DNA of 64,000 bases from the NCBI GenBank assembly GCA_036386415.1, contig DASVVT010000064.1, positions 89,687 to 153,686 of the forward strand, in the 5' to 3' direction. Each line of letters starts with the position of its first letter. Position 1 is the stretch's first letter. The notes under the pieces are model-generated. The model saw only the letters and a program-made list of their open reading frames with translations, searched no databases and was not told the origin of the DNA. This document shows, piece by piece, positions 25,547-34,191 of this stretch. This DNA is from DASVVT01 sp036386415 (GTDB lineage Bacteria > Acidobacteriota > Blastocatellia > Pyrinomonadales > Pyrinomonadaceae). A program made the translations under genes and the position numbers.

Positions 25547-26350
25547 TTGATGATGATTTCAATGAAACGTCTTAATATTCTCAGCATTTCTCTGGCCGCC
25601 GCCGTGCTCCTCGTTCCAGCCTCAAATGGCCTGGCTCAAGGCAAGAAGGCGCGCGGCGCTGCCAGGTCACAAAAAGAGCAGATTCAGACCGAAACCCCGC
25701 AGTCCAAGCCCAAGAGTGATCTGGTCAGGTCTGCGGAGCTTTATAAATCGAGCCTCCAGGACCTGCTCGTCGTGCGCGAGGAGGCCGTCAAGAAAGGCTC
25801 CGAGCAGTTAGTCAGGTTAAAGGAACTCTACAGGGACGGCATTATCTCAAGGCTGGCTCTTGAGGAGAGCGAGAAAGCGCTCGCAGACCTGGAGGGCAGG
25901 GCTGAAGAGGTGCGCCGGAAAATAGAGCTGACAAATCAGTTGATCGCCGAAGCCAACGCCGAAGCGGAAGGGGCGGACGCCTCATACCCACTGGTATTGA
26001 ACACGGCTGATTCTAAACTCCGAAAGGTCGCCTACTTTCGTTACGACGGCACGGGGAACTGGTCGCTCAAAGGTGCGGCGCAGGTTGAGGACTTCTTTGT
26101 GAAGAGGTTTGGGAGGCGTTTGCCGGTCAGCGCCTTAGGCCAGTCAGACCTGCATAACCGTTGGGGATACGATCATCGCGAGGCGATGGATGTCGGGCTG
26201 CATCCTGACAGCGCCGAAGGCCAGGCGCTCATGGCTTACTTGCAGAGCGCCGGAATACCCTTCATGGCCTTTCGTCGCGCCGTGCCCGGTTCCGCGACAG
26301 GCCCCCACATACACATTGGCCGTCCCTCGCACAGAACCTCCGCGCGATAA
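25547..26350 (+). CDS. secreted coiled-coil protein with an M15-like zinc peptidase domain
   Basis: 267 residues, with a signal peptide in the first 30; the ATG at 25562 (MKRLNILS) may be the true start. Residues about 60-145 form a coiled coil (VRSAELYKSSLQDLLVVREE ... EEVRRKIELTNQLIAEAN). The C-terminal part has LHNRWGYDHREAMDVGLHP (about 199-218) and GPHIHIG (about 249-255). The H-x6-D plus HxH pattern matches the zinc site of M15/LAS D,D-carboxypeptidases. It probably trims peptidoglycan or an envelope peptide; the coiled coil may anchor it to another envelope component. The peptidase assignment rests on the metal motif. Confidence 0.72.
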   Translation: MMMISMKRLNILSISLAAAVLLVPASNGLAQGKKARGAARSQKEQIQTETPQSKPKSDLVRSAELYKSSLQDLLVVREEAVKKGSEQLVRLKELYRDGIISRLALEESEKALADLEGRAEEVRRKIELTNQLIAEANAEAEGADASYPLVLNTADSKLRKVAYFRYDGTGNWSLKGAAQVEDFFVKRFGRRLPVSALGQSDLHNRWGYDHREAMDVGLHPDSAEGQALMAYLQSAGIPFMAFRRAVPGSATGPHIHIGRPSHRTSAR

Positions 26351-26355
26351 GAAAA

Positions 26356-26422
26356 GAATCTCACGCAAAGGCGCTAAGAAGAAGCAACCGTCTTCTTAGC
26401 GCCTTTGCGTCTTTGCGTGAGG
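26356..26422. repeat. palindrome with CACGCAAAGGCGCTAAGA arms
   Basis: Arms CTCACGCAAAGGCGCTAAGA and TCTTAGCGCCTTTGCG...GTGAGG around a short loop. It lies between the convergent M15-like and aminopeptidase genes and ends at the stop codon of the latter, so it could act as a bidirectional terminator. The wording is related to, but distinct from, the CGCAAAGG family. Confidence 0.75.
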
Positions 26423-26424
26423 TC

Positions 26425-27801
26425 TTAGTTTGTGCCGACCCCCTTCTGCTTGATTAAGGAGTAGACCTCGTCGATCTCTGCGGGCACGCCAGCCGTCAGA
26501 TTTACAGCCCCCGTCGGCGTGATGAGCACTGTGTCTTCCAGCCGCATGTGTATCTTCTGATCTCGCATTTCGAGGAGCGGCTCGACATTGAAGATGACTC
26601 CGGGCTCGAAGGTGCGCGCGGGGTCGGACGCATTGACATCATGCACGGAGATGCCGACGTGATGGCCTATGTAGCGTCCCAGCGCCAGGAACTCCTTGTG
26701 AAAGCCGTGCTTCTTGTAGACCTCTTCGGCAACCTCTCTCAGCTTGTTGACCGTCAGTCCGGGTTTCATCGCACTGATGACGGCGTTGCGCGCTTCCAGG
26801 ATGCAGCGGTACATCTTCTCCTGTTCGGGTGTGAAGCGGCCTGAGACAGGCCAGGTGCGTGTAATATCGGAGACGTAGTAATCGTAGTCAGCTCCGTAGT
26901 CCATCAGGACGACATCCCCTGACTGCATCCGGCGTCGGTTGGCCGTGTAGTGCCAGGTGACTGTATTCGGCCCTGAAGCGACGATGGGCGTGAAGGCATC
27001 GCCGCGCGCGCCAAGCTTCGTATTAACGAAACGCGCCGCAGCCTCCACTTCATACTCGTACATGCCGGGATGCGTGCCCCTGATGGCCGCCTTGATCGCC
27101 TCCGCGCCGATGCGACCGCTCTCGCGCATACGCTCCACCTCGTAAGGAGACTTGACCCAGCGCAGGTCGTCCAGGAGAGGATTGACATCAACCAACGCAA
27201 GATTAGGAACCCACTGTTGGATCAGACTGACGGCTTGCTTGGTTTCGGGAATAGCGCGGTAGATAGGATGATGCATGTACCTTAACTCGTATTCCTGCAT
27301 CTCCCCGCGCGCATTTTCAAGATTGTCCTGCGGGGTGATTGGAACGTAGAGCTTCCTGGCATCCTTGACCAGATAGGTGAGCACGCCGAAAAAGTTTTCG
27401 AGAGGGATAAGTCCCGTCAGACCATAAAGCTCCTTTGCGTTCTCGACCTGCCAGATGCCCGGGCCTTCAATGTTGACTCTTCCTTCCGGTCGTTTATGGG
27501 CGAAGAGGAAGGTCTGCCGCTTCGCCCCGACCAGCACGAGCACGGCGTCCTCCTCCTCTATGCCGGTCAGGTAGTAGAAGTCCGGCGACTGGCGAAACTT
27601 CACGGGGTATATCTGACCACGGGCGGCGAAGATGATGCCGACGCCGTCCGCGATCTTCTCAAACAGCTTTGCGCGTCGCGCGGCAAACTCGCTCTTATTG
27701 AAAGGCTGCTGCTCTTGCGAGAAAACGTCTGGAGATAGGGCAAGCGCGACGAGCGCGATGATGATGAATCGCCGGAAGCCGAAACAAGCTTTAGAGCGCA
27801 T
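26425..27801 (-). CDS. pepP: aminopeptidase P family protein (Xaa-Pro aminopeptidase), exported
   Basis: 458 residues. A signal peptide is present (IIIALVALALSPDVFSQ). An N-terminal creatinase/aminopeptidase P domain (about 35-190) is followed by the M24 pita-bread domain. Metal ligands are visible: Asp in MDYGADYDYYVSD, second Asp in DITRTWPVSG, His in YIGHHVGISVHD, Glu in NVEPLLE and Glu in RLEDTVLIT. It removes N-terminal residues before proline. The leader indicates a periplasmic form, as is common in this phylum, unlike cytoplasmic E. coli PepP. Convergent with the M15-like gene. Confidence 0.9.
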   Translation of the reverse strand: MRSKACFGFRRFIIIALVALALSPDVFSQEQQPFNKSEFAARRAKLFEKIADGVGIIFAARGQIYPVKFRQSPDFYYLTGIEEEDAVLVLVGAKRQTFLFAHKRPEGRVNIEGPGIWQVENAKELYGLTGLIPLENFFGVLTYLVKDARKLYVPITPQDNLENARGEMQEYELRYMHHPIYRAIPETKQAVSLIQQWVPNLALVDVNPLLDDLRWVKSPYEVERMRESGRIGAEAIKAAIRGTHPGMYEYEVEAAARFVNTKLGARGDAFTPIVASGPNTVTWHYTANRRRMQSGDVVLMDYGADYDYYVSDITRTWPVSGRFTPEQEKMYRCILEARNAVISAMKPGLTVNKLREVAEEVYKKHGFHKEFLALGRYIGHHVGISVHDVNASDPARTFEPGVIFNVEPLLEMRDQKIHMRLEDTVLITPTGAVNLTAGVPAEIDEVYSLIKQKGVGTN

Positions 27802-27852
27802 CAGGGTTTTACTCCTTCCAGATCGAATGGTATTTCTTATGAACTGAAAACA

Positions 27853-27948
27853 TTAAACGCAAAGGGCGCAAAGTCTGTTCGCAAAGAGCGCAGAGAAAAC
27901 CTTTTTTATCCTTTGCGTCTTCTCCTTTGCGTCCTTTGCGTTTAATTC
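27853..27948. repeat. CGCAAAGG-family palindrome, copy 6
   Basis: Converging arms ATTAAACGCAAAGGGCGCAAAG and CTTTGCGTCCTTTGCGTTTAAT. Its right end overlaps the last codons of the M28 peptidase gene, so the repeat supplies the stop context of that gene. It lies upstream of pepP. Confidence 0.85.
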
Positions 27949-29651
27949 CTTGTCACCTCGAACGGCAACTGCTTATCGACGCGTGGGCGCTGCGTTGCGC
28001 TCGCCAGTTCCAGCGCGGTCGCATAGATTGTGCGCGTAACCTTCTCCATCTGCTGAAAGTCTATCTTCTCAACCGAGTCCGACGGCCTGTGATAGTCCTC
28101 GTGGTCGCCGTCCATGTAGAAGATGATCGGCACACCTTTGCGCGCGTAGTTGAAGTGATCCGAGCGGTAGAAGTACTGTTCGGGGTCTTTTGGATCATCA
28201 AACTTGTAATTGAAGCCTAGATTCAGGTACGAGCGGTTGACCCTCTCGCTCAGCTCGCCAAGCTCCGTGCTCATCATCTTCGAGCCGATGACGAAGACCT
28301 CGTTCGGCTTCGTCAGATTATTATTGGCCGGGTTGGCATCGCCCGTGGGGCGGCTTCTCCCGATCATGTCTATGTTGAGCTGTGCGACGATCTGCTTGAG
28401 CGGAACGGTCGGGTATTCCGTGAAATACTGCGAGCCCCAGAGCCCCTTCTCCTCGCCGCAGTGCCAGACGAAGAGGATTGAGCGCTTGGGGCGCGCGCCC
28501 CTGGCAAACGCCTCGGCCATCATGAGCACGGCGACCGTTCCCGAGCCGTCGTCGTCCGCGCCGTTGTAGATGATGTCCGTGTCTGTCTTGTCTTTCGGCG
28601 GAAAGCGGTGCGGGTCTTCTATGTTCGATCCCTTGCCGACGTGATCGTAGTGCGCGCCGATGGCGACGTACTCGTTCCTGAGCGCGGGGTCGCTGCCTTC
28701 TAGCCGTGCCAGGACGTTCTGCGTCCACAGGGTTTCCTGACGGGTGGCGACCATGAAGCTCACCTTCTTCTCGCGGCTCAGCTCGAAAGGCTGAGCCTGA
28801 TCGCTGGTCTCGCGTTTGAGTATGATTTCGGCCTGCTTCTCTCCCTGAAAGAGCGCGGCGGCCATACGGTCTGAGATGGCGATGATGGGCATCTGCGACG
28901 CATCCGGCTTGATGAATTTTTTGACTTGAAGCGTGCCCGTCTCCGTGACGACGCGGCGCGTCTGCTGCCAGTTAGCCACAGCCTGCGCGCTCGGAATATA
29001 GATCAGACCTTTCGCACCGTGCGCCCGCGCATAGTCTATAGGGTTTGCCCAATCCACGCCCTGCTTGCCCGTCAGGTCTGTGAAGGCCAGCCCTTTGGGA
29101 AAACCGCCGAGCGCCACCACGATCTTATCTTTCACGTCGATGTTCTGATACGGGTTGAGGTTCTTAGACTTGACCAGCCAGCCGTGGCTGACGAAGACGA
29201 GCGGGGCGCTGGCCGTTCCCGCAATCGGCTGCGCGATCAAGTCTTCGCCAAAGCTGAAGGATTGACCATTCACTTCGGCACGCGTCCCCTGAGCGTCAAC
29301 CTTCGTGCGACGCAGCGCTATGCGCTGGTAATACGTGCCGTCGTCTCCGGCGGGCTTGACGCCCCACTGCTTGAGATGGTCTGCGATATACTTCGCAGCC
29401 GTATCCAACCCTGCGGACGGCGTATCGCGGCCTTCCAATTCATCGGAAGCGATGAAGGCCAGGTAATCCTTCATCCTCGTCGCCGTAATGTAGTCTGCGT
29501 TGCCGGGCGCGACGGGCGCTGTAGTCGCCCTCGCCGCTGCCGTGGCCGTATGATCTCCGGCGCTCGTCTGCGCGTAAAAGGCCGGAACCGTTGCGGCGAG
29601 CGCCGCGATCAGCAATATGCTCAGCAATCTATTCTTTTTCATAGCTTCCAC
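27942..29651 (-). CDS. M28 family secreted peptidase
   Basis: 569 residues. A signal peptide covers 1-28 (LLSILLIAALAATVPAFYAQ). A PA domain lies at about 150-290 as an insertion, typical of this M28 branch. The peptidase core has GAHYDHVG (zinc His and catalytic Asp), NGADDDGSGTVAVLMMAE (bridging Asp), WHCGEEKGLWGSQYF (general base Glu and zinc Glu), a later Asp in LNIDMIGRS and a final His in MDGDHEDYHRPSD. It is an exported aminopeptidase or carboxypeptidase of unclear specificity. The 3' end runs into a CGCAAAGG repeat, and the last residues (LPFEVTRN) are partly encoded by it. Confidence 0.9.
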   Translation of the reverse strand: MEAMKKNRLLSILLIAALAATVPAFYAQTSAGDHTATAAARATTAPVAPGNADYITATRMKDYLAFIASDELEGRDTPSAGLDTAAKYIADHLKQWGVKPAGDDGTYYQRIALRRTKVDAQGTRAEVNGQSFSFGEDLIAQPIAGTASAPLVFVSHGWLVKSKNLNPYQNIDVKDKIVVALGGFPKGLAFTDLTGKQGVDWANPIDYARAHGAKGLIYIPSAQAVANWQQTRRVVTETGTLQVKKFIKPDASQMPIIAISDRMAAALFQGEKQAEIILKRETSDQAQPFELSREKKVSFMVATRQETLWTQNVLARLEGSDPALRNEYVAIGAHYDHVGKGSNIEDPHRFPPKDKTDTDIIYNGADDDGSGTVAVLMMAEAFARGARPKRSILFVWHCGEEKGLWGSQYFTEYPTVPLKQIVAQLNIDMIGRSRPTGDANPANNNLTKPNEVFVIGSKMMSTELGELSERVNRSYLNLGFNYKFDDPKDPEQYFYRSDHFNYARKGVPIIFYMDGDHEDYHRPSDSVEKIDFQQMEKVTRTIYATALELASATQRPRVDKQLPFEVTRN

Positions 29652-29883
29652 ACCTGATGTTTGTTTGAGACCGGAGCGCCAGGGGGCGGCGCAACTTTAA
29701 TTTCGCTATTGACTCACACTTACCATACGTTCCAGCCTGGCAGCACTGTTTCAATAAAGTCCTCAACACAGCCTCAAGCTTCTCTCAGAGTTTTCTCATC
29801 GGGAAAAATTACTTGAGAGTACAACTTACGCCCTTTTATTGGTATCCTTTGTATGTAGGACAAAAGGATTTTCCTGAGAGTTG

Positions 29884-30219
29884 ATGTGCGTTATGCCGGA
29901 ACGTGATTTCGAGCTTGAAGATGCGGTCGTCGCCGAAGAGAAGACCACGCTCAAGAAGCCTCCGCTCTACAAGGTCTTGCTTCATAACGACGATTTTACG
30001 ACGATGGAGTTTGTCATCTACGTCCTTCAGACAGTCTTCCAGCATAACGAGAGCGATGCCGTACACATCATGCTCAGTGTGCATCACGCCGGAATCGGCG
30101 TGGCCGGTGTCTATACCTATGAAGTCGCAGAGATGAAAGCGGAGAAGGTGAAAACGCTGGCCGAAGCCAACGAGTACCCGCTGCTGTGCACCGTTGAAGA
30201 AGCGGAAGCGAGCGAGTAA
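29884..30219 (+). CDS. clpS: ClpS, adaptor for N-degron recognition
   Basis: 111 residues from ATG at 29884; the ATG at 29893 (MPERDFELE) is also possible. ClpS binds proteins with Leu, Phe, Tyr or Trp at the N-terminus and hands them to ClpAP. Conserved features: PPLYKVLLHNDDFTTMEFV (NDD pocket residues), then a helix YVLQTVFQHNESDAVHIML, VHHAGIGVAGVYTYEVAEMK and a C-terminal strand. The acidic N-terminal tail (about 25 residues) is the ClpA-engaging extension. It is followed by clpA on the same strand after a 114-bp gap filled by a repeat. Confidence 0.95.
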   Translation: MCVMPERDFELEDAVVAEEKTTLKKPPLYKVLLHNDDFTTMEFVIYVLQTVFQHNESDAVHIMLSVHHAGIGVAGVYTYEVAEMKAEKVKTLAEANEYPLLCTVEEAEASE

Positions 30220-30229
30220 ATTGCTCTTT

Positions 30230-30327
30230 CAGCGACCTTTGCGCGCATACCTTTGCGTCCTCTGCGTTTGGAGAGGCGGTTTAAACGCAAAGGGCGCAAA
30301 GGGGACGCGCCGCAGGGCGCAAAGATT
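30230..30327. repeat. CGCAAAGG-family palindrome, copy 7, between clpS and clpA
   Basis: Diverging arms: ACCTTTGCGCGCATACCTTTGCG ... CTCTGCGTTTGG, then GGTTTAAACGCAAAGGGCGC ... CGCAGGGCGCAAAG. It fills the gap between clpS and clpA and ends 6 bp before the clpA ATG, so it lies over the ribosome-binding region. It creates a false in-frame extension of the clpA frame to 30253. Confidence 0.85.
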
Positions 30328-30333
30328 ATCATT

Positions 30334-32586
30334 ATGTTGACGAGAGAATTACAGGCCACTTTAAGCGCGGCGGTCGAAGCGGCGCTCCGCCGTCGTCATG
30401 AATACGTGACGCTTGAGCACCTGCTCTATGCGCTGCTGGACGACGCCGTGGCAAGCAACGTCATACGCCACTGCGGAGGCAACGCCGAGACGCTCAAGCG
30501 CGAGCTGGAAACTTTCTTCGACGAGCGCATCGAGCGCAACGAGAATGGCAACACGGAGCTGCCCGAGCAGACCCTCATGTTTCAGCGCGTGCTCCAGTAC
30601 GCGATTCTTCAGGCCGAAGGGAGCGGGCAAAAAGAGGTCGATGGCGGCAACATCCTCGCCGCGCTCTTTCAGGCCGAGCGCTCGCAGGCCGTCTACCTGC
30701 TCAAGAAACAGGGCATCACGCGCCTGGACGTGCTCAACTACATCGCGCACGGCATCTCCAAAATCTCGGACGATGGAGAGCCCGTGCCGTCCGGCGTCGG
30801 AGAAGAGGATGAAGCGGCGGGAGCGGCGCGCGATCCTCTCGCGGCCTTCACGGTCAACCTGGTCGAACGCGCCGCAGCGGGTCTCATCGACCCCCTCATC
30901 GGACGCAGACCGGAGCTGCTCCGCACGATACAGATTCTCTGTCGCCGTCGTAAGAACAACCCCATCTACGTGGGCGAACCCGGCGTCGGCAAGACGGCCA
31001 TCGCCGAAGGTTTAGCCCTCAAGATTCACGAGGGCGAAGTCCCCGAAGCCTTGAAGGGAACGGAAGTGTACGCGCTCGACATGGGCGCGGTTCTCGCGGG
31101 GACGAAATATCGCGGCGAGTTCGAGCAGCGCTTCAAGGGCGTCATCACCGCGCTGAAAAAGATACCCGGCGCGATACTCTTCATAGACGAGATTCACACC
31201 ATCGTCGGGGCCGGAGCCGTGAGCGGCGGGTCTATGGACGCCTCGAACATCATCAAGCCCGCGCTGGCTACGGGTGAGTTGCGCTGCATCGGCTCGACCA
31301 CCTACGGCGAATACAAGAGCGCCTTTGAGCGCGACCGCGCGCTCGCGCGCCGCTTCCAGAAGATAGAGATCGGAGAGCCGAGCGTCGAAGAGACTGTCGA
31401 AATCCTGAACGGCCTGAAGAGCTATTACGAGGAGCATCACGGCGTGCGTTATTCAACGGAAGCTCTGCGCGTCGCCGCTGAATTGGCCGCCAAGTACCTG
31501 CATGATCGTTTTCTGCCGGACAAAGCGATTGACGTGATGGACGAAGCGGGCGCGGCTATGAAACTGCTGCCTGCGGCGGAGCGGCCAGAGGTGATCGAGC
31601 CCGCAGAGATCGAGACCGTCATCGCGCGCATGGCGAAGATACCGCCCAAGACGGTCGTCCATTCCGAGAAAGATCGTCTTCGTGAGCTGAGGAGCGAGCT
31701 GCGCGCCGTGATCTTCGGGCAGGATCAGGCGATAGACCAGATCGTCAACGCCATCAAGCTCTCGCGCTCCGGCCTCGGACACCCTGAAAAACCGGTCGGC
31801 TCGTTCCTCTTCTCAGGCCCGACCGGCGTGGGCAAGACGGAGCTTGCCAAACAACTGGCGCGCGTCCTCGGCGTAGAGTTCCTGCGCTTCGACATGAGCG
31901 AATACGCCGAAGCGCACACGGTCTCGCGCTTGATCGGCGCGCCTCCCGGCTACGTCGGCTTCGATCAGGGAGGACTCCTCACAGACGCCGTCAACAAGAC
32001 GCCTTACGCAGTGCTCGTCCTCGACGAAATAGAGAAGGCGCATCCAAACCTCTTCAACATCCTGCTGCAAGTGATGGATCACGCGACGCTAACCGACAAC
32101 AACGGCAAGAAGGCGGACTTCCGCAACGTGATTCTGATTATGACTACGAATGCGGGCGCGCGCGAGCTGAGCGCCGGAGGCATAGGCTTTCAGAACGCCA
32201 CGGGCAAGGGGAGCGCGCGCGGAGCCATAGAGCGCACTTTCAGCCCTGAGTTTCGCAATCGTCTCGACGCCTGGGTCGCCTTCGATGCGCTCAGCTTTGA
32301 AGTCATAGAGATGGTCGTCGATAAGTTCATCAAAGAACTGAACGCCCAGCTTGTGGAGAAAAGAGTCACCGTCAAATTAACCGAAGAAGCGAGAGCGTGG
32401 CTCGCCACGCGCGGCTTCAACCGTCTCTACGGCGCGCGCCCCATGGCGCGGCTCATTCAATCCGAGATCAAGCAGCCACTCGCCGAGCAGCTTCTCTTCG
32501 GCGAGATCGAGATGGGCGGCGCAGAGGTCTGGGTTGAAGAAAAAGCAGGCGAGCTTGTCTTGCGCTTTCCCCCCTTACGATCCTAA
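30334..32586 (+). CDS. clpA: ClpA, ATP-dependent unfoldase of the ClpAP protease
   Basis: 750 residues from ATG at 30334 (MLTRELQATL), the normal ClpA start. The N-domain (1-145) has the Clp_N repeats and docks ClpS. Two AAA+ modules follow: D1 Walker A GEPGVGKT (214-221), Walker B ILFIDEIHTI; D2 Walker A GPTGVGKT (about 495-502), Walker B LVLDEIEKA, SPEFRNRLD sensor region. The GGIGFQN loop in D2 is the IGF-type tripeptide that docks on ClpP. There is no coiled-coil M domain, which separates it from ClpB. It follows clpS as in other Gram-negatives. No clpP is in the window. Confidence 0.95.
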   Translation: MLTRELQATLSAAVEAALRRRHEYVTLEHLLYALLDDAVASNVIRHCGGNAETLKRELETFFDERIERNENGNTELPEQTLMFQRVLQYAILQAEGSGQKEVDGGNILAALFQAERSQAVYLLKKQGITRLDVLNYIAHGISKISDDGEPVPSGVGEEDEAAGAARDPLAAFTVNLVERAAAGLIDPLIGRRPELLRTIQILCRRRKNNPIYVGEPGVGKTAIAEGLALKIHEGEVPEALKGTEVYALDMGAVLAGTKYRGEFEQRFKGVITALKKIPGAILFIDEIHTIVGAGAVSGGSMDASNIIKPALATGELRCIGSTTYGEYKSAFERDRALARRFQKIEIGEPSVEETVEILNGLKSYYEEHHGVRYSTEALRVAAELAAKYLHDRFLPDKAIDVMDEAGAAMKLLPAAERPEVIEPAEIETVIARMAKIPPKTVVHSEKDRLRELRSELRAVIFGQDQAIDQIVNAIKLSRSGLGHPEKPVGSFLFSGPTGVGKTELAKQLARVLGVEFLRFDMSEYAEAHTVSRLIGAPPGYVGFDQGGLLTDAVNKTPYAVLVLDEIEKAHPNLFNILLQVMDHATLTDNNGKKADFRNVILIMTTNAGARELSAGGIGFQNATGKGSARGAIERTFSPEFRNRLDAWVAFDALSFEVIEMVVDKFIKELNAQLVEKRVTVKLTEEARAWLATRGFNRLYGARPMARLIQSEIKQPLAEQLLFGEIEMGGAEVWVEEKAGELVLRFPPLRS

Positions 32587-32708
32587 GTACTAGGTTTTTA
32601 GCCCGATAATTCAAAGTTAGGGTTGTGTCCCAGTTTGAAAATATAGGCCAGCATTTATCGGATTAAGATTTTCAAATTAGGACACTGCTTGAACTTAATG
32701 CAATTAAT

Positions 32709-33326
32709 ATGGAAAACATTCTATTCCTTATACTTGGATGGCTTCTTGGTCTCTTCGGCCCTTGGTTAACTGAATTGATTCAGAAACCATACCGTCGGGC
32801 GCAGTTAAAGCGAAGCATTTTTATAGAACTGGAAGACCTAAGGCGCAAAATTGCAGCAGTATCTTTCATAATTGCATCCGAAAGCGGGGCTGTTGACCGA
32901 AAACTTCTGGAATGGATTGAGCCAATTATGAGTTCTGAAGATAGTCCTCAGGCAAGAGGGGTAAAGGCAATGTTGGGACGTAGTGATGAGGAGCTACAGG
33001 CTCTTTCCCAAGCGTGGAAGACATCCGGCGGAGGGCTCAACCTAAAAAAATACACGTTGCCCTTTCTCACCTCTCAGATGACATCATTATCACTCTTTAC
33101 GCCTGAGTTTCAACGTTTAGCACTTGACATTTATGCCCAGTTGTCAATATTGAATGAGGAAATTGATGTGGCTCGATTTAATTATGAAAAAACCTTTGAC
33201 AATTCTCTTTCAAAAAATAGTTATGCCGCCGTTCGCACGAACCTTGAGCAAACATATCAGAATATAGCAGGCTTATGTCGGAGGCTATCAGAAACAATCG
33301 GCTTGATTCTAAAAAAGGAGAAGTAA
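32709..33326 (+). CDS. membrane-anchored protein of unknown function
   Basis: 205 residues. One N-terminal transmembrane segment (ILFLILGWLLGLFGPWLTELI, 4-24) is followed by basic residues and a helical cytoplasmic region with heptad character to the end (LSILNEEIDVARFNYEKTF ...). No recognised domain. It is much more AT-rich than its neighbours and uses AT-ending codons, so it was probably acquired by transfer along with the brnTA pair downstream. It resembles the accessory membrane proteins often seen in defence islands only in general layout; no function is claimed. Confidence 0.65.
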   Translation: MENILFLILGWLLGLFGPWLTELIQKPYRRAQLKRSIFIELEDLRRKIAAVSFIIASESGAVDRKLLEWIEPIMSSEDSPQARGVKAMLGRSDEELQALSQAWKTSGGGLNLKKYTLPFLTSQMTSLSLFTPEFQRLALDIYAQLSILNEEIDVARFNYEKTFDNSLSKNSYAAVRTNLEQTYQNIAGLCRRLSETIGLILKKEK

Positions 33327-33516
33327 GGGACTTGTGTGGTAAAGGCAATCTAATAACTCATTCAACCCGACCCCTCGATAGTATTTCTTTCATGATATTT
33401 CCTTGCAAGCAAGTCAAGAAACTTCGTTTGTATGGCTCAACTTCAAGCGTTGCTGCCTCAAGTGGAATGCACACCGATATTTGACGTAGTTACATTCTGT
33501 AGTTACACTCGCATTC

Positions 33517-33792
33517 ATGGAGTTTGAGTGGGACGAAGCCAAACGCCAATCGAATCTGCATAATCACGGGATCGACTTCGTTGGGATCGAACAGGTTTTC
33601 GCGGATCAAACGGTCACAGTCCTTGATGATCGCTTCGATTATGGCGAAGCACGCTTTGTCACGTTCGGATTGCTTGACGGTCGCGTGGTGGCAATTGCTC
33701 ACACGGAGACGGAGGAAGTGATCCGTATCATTTCCGTTAGAAAGGCGACGAGATATGAAGAAAGTAGCTACTTCAAAGAAATCGCAGACTGA
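33517..33792 (+). CDS. brnT: BrnT-family toxin
   Basis: 91 residues. The family pattern is clear: FEWDEAKRQSNLHNHGIDF at the start (W-D-x-x-K-x-x-x-N-x-x-K/HGI/VDF), a central DYGEARFVTFGLLDGRVVAIAHTE, and a C-terminal IRIISVRKATRYEE. BrnT is a RelE-fold ribonuclease that stops translation and is neutralised by BrnA. Its catalytic candidates are the R and H residues of the ISVRKA and HTE segments. The 3' end overlaps brnA by 38 bp, as is typical. Confidence 0.9.
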   Translation: MEFEWDEAKRQSNLHNHGIDFVGIEQVFADQTVTVLDDRFDYGEARFVTFGLLDGRVVAIAHTETEEVIRIISVRKATRYEESSYFKEIAD

Positions 33793-34033
33793 CTGGACGC
33801 GCGTAGATGAGTTGAAAGATGAAGACATTGACTTCTCTGATACGCCTGAAGTACCACCCCAGATGTTTGCGCGGGCGGTTGTAAGGAGGGGGCTGAAGCA
33901 GAGGCCGCGTAAGGCGCAGTTGACGTTGCGTGTTGACAGTGACGTGCTGGAGTGGTTCAGAAAGCAAGGGCAAGGTTATCAAACGAAAATCAATGCATTA
34001 CTCAGAGCCTATATGGATGCTCATAAAGCCTGA
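33755..34033 (+). CDS. brnA: BrnA-family antitoxin
   Basis: 92 residues. The C-terminal part is a ribbon-helix-helix: KAQLTLRVDSDVLEWFRKQG followed by GYQTKINALLRAYMDAH, the BrnA signature. The N-terminal KDEDIDFSDTPEVPPQMFAR is the toxin-binding linker common in this family. It likely represses the brnTA promoter together with BrnT. Read in the -1 frame relative to brnT over 38 bp of overlap. Confidence 0.9.
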   Translation: MKKVATSKKSQTDWTRVDELKDEDIDFSDTPEVPPQMFARAVVRRGLKQRPRKAQLTLRVDSDVLEWFRKQGQGYQTKINALLRAYMDAHKA

Positions 34034-34191
34034 CTTTAATTTACAGGTGAGCCGAACTAATCATTCGAATTGACCACCCCGTTGCTTCCCTCCATGATGT
34101 TTTCTTGCGGCAAGGCTTGAAATTCAATTCGCGGGCGGCTCGTTCGATCACAATATAGGGAATAGCTTTTCTGAACCTGCATGAATCAGAG

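Noticed and set aside
30253..30333. 27-residue N-terminal extension of ClpA
   Set aside because: It is encoded by a palindromic repeat; the normal ClpA N-terminus MLTREL begins at 30334.
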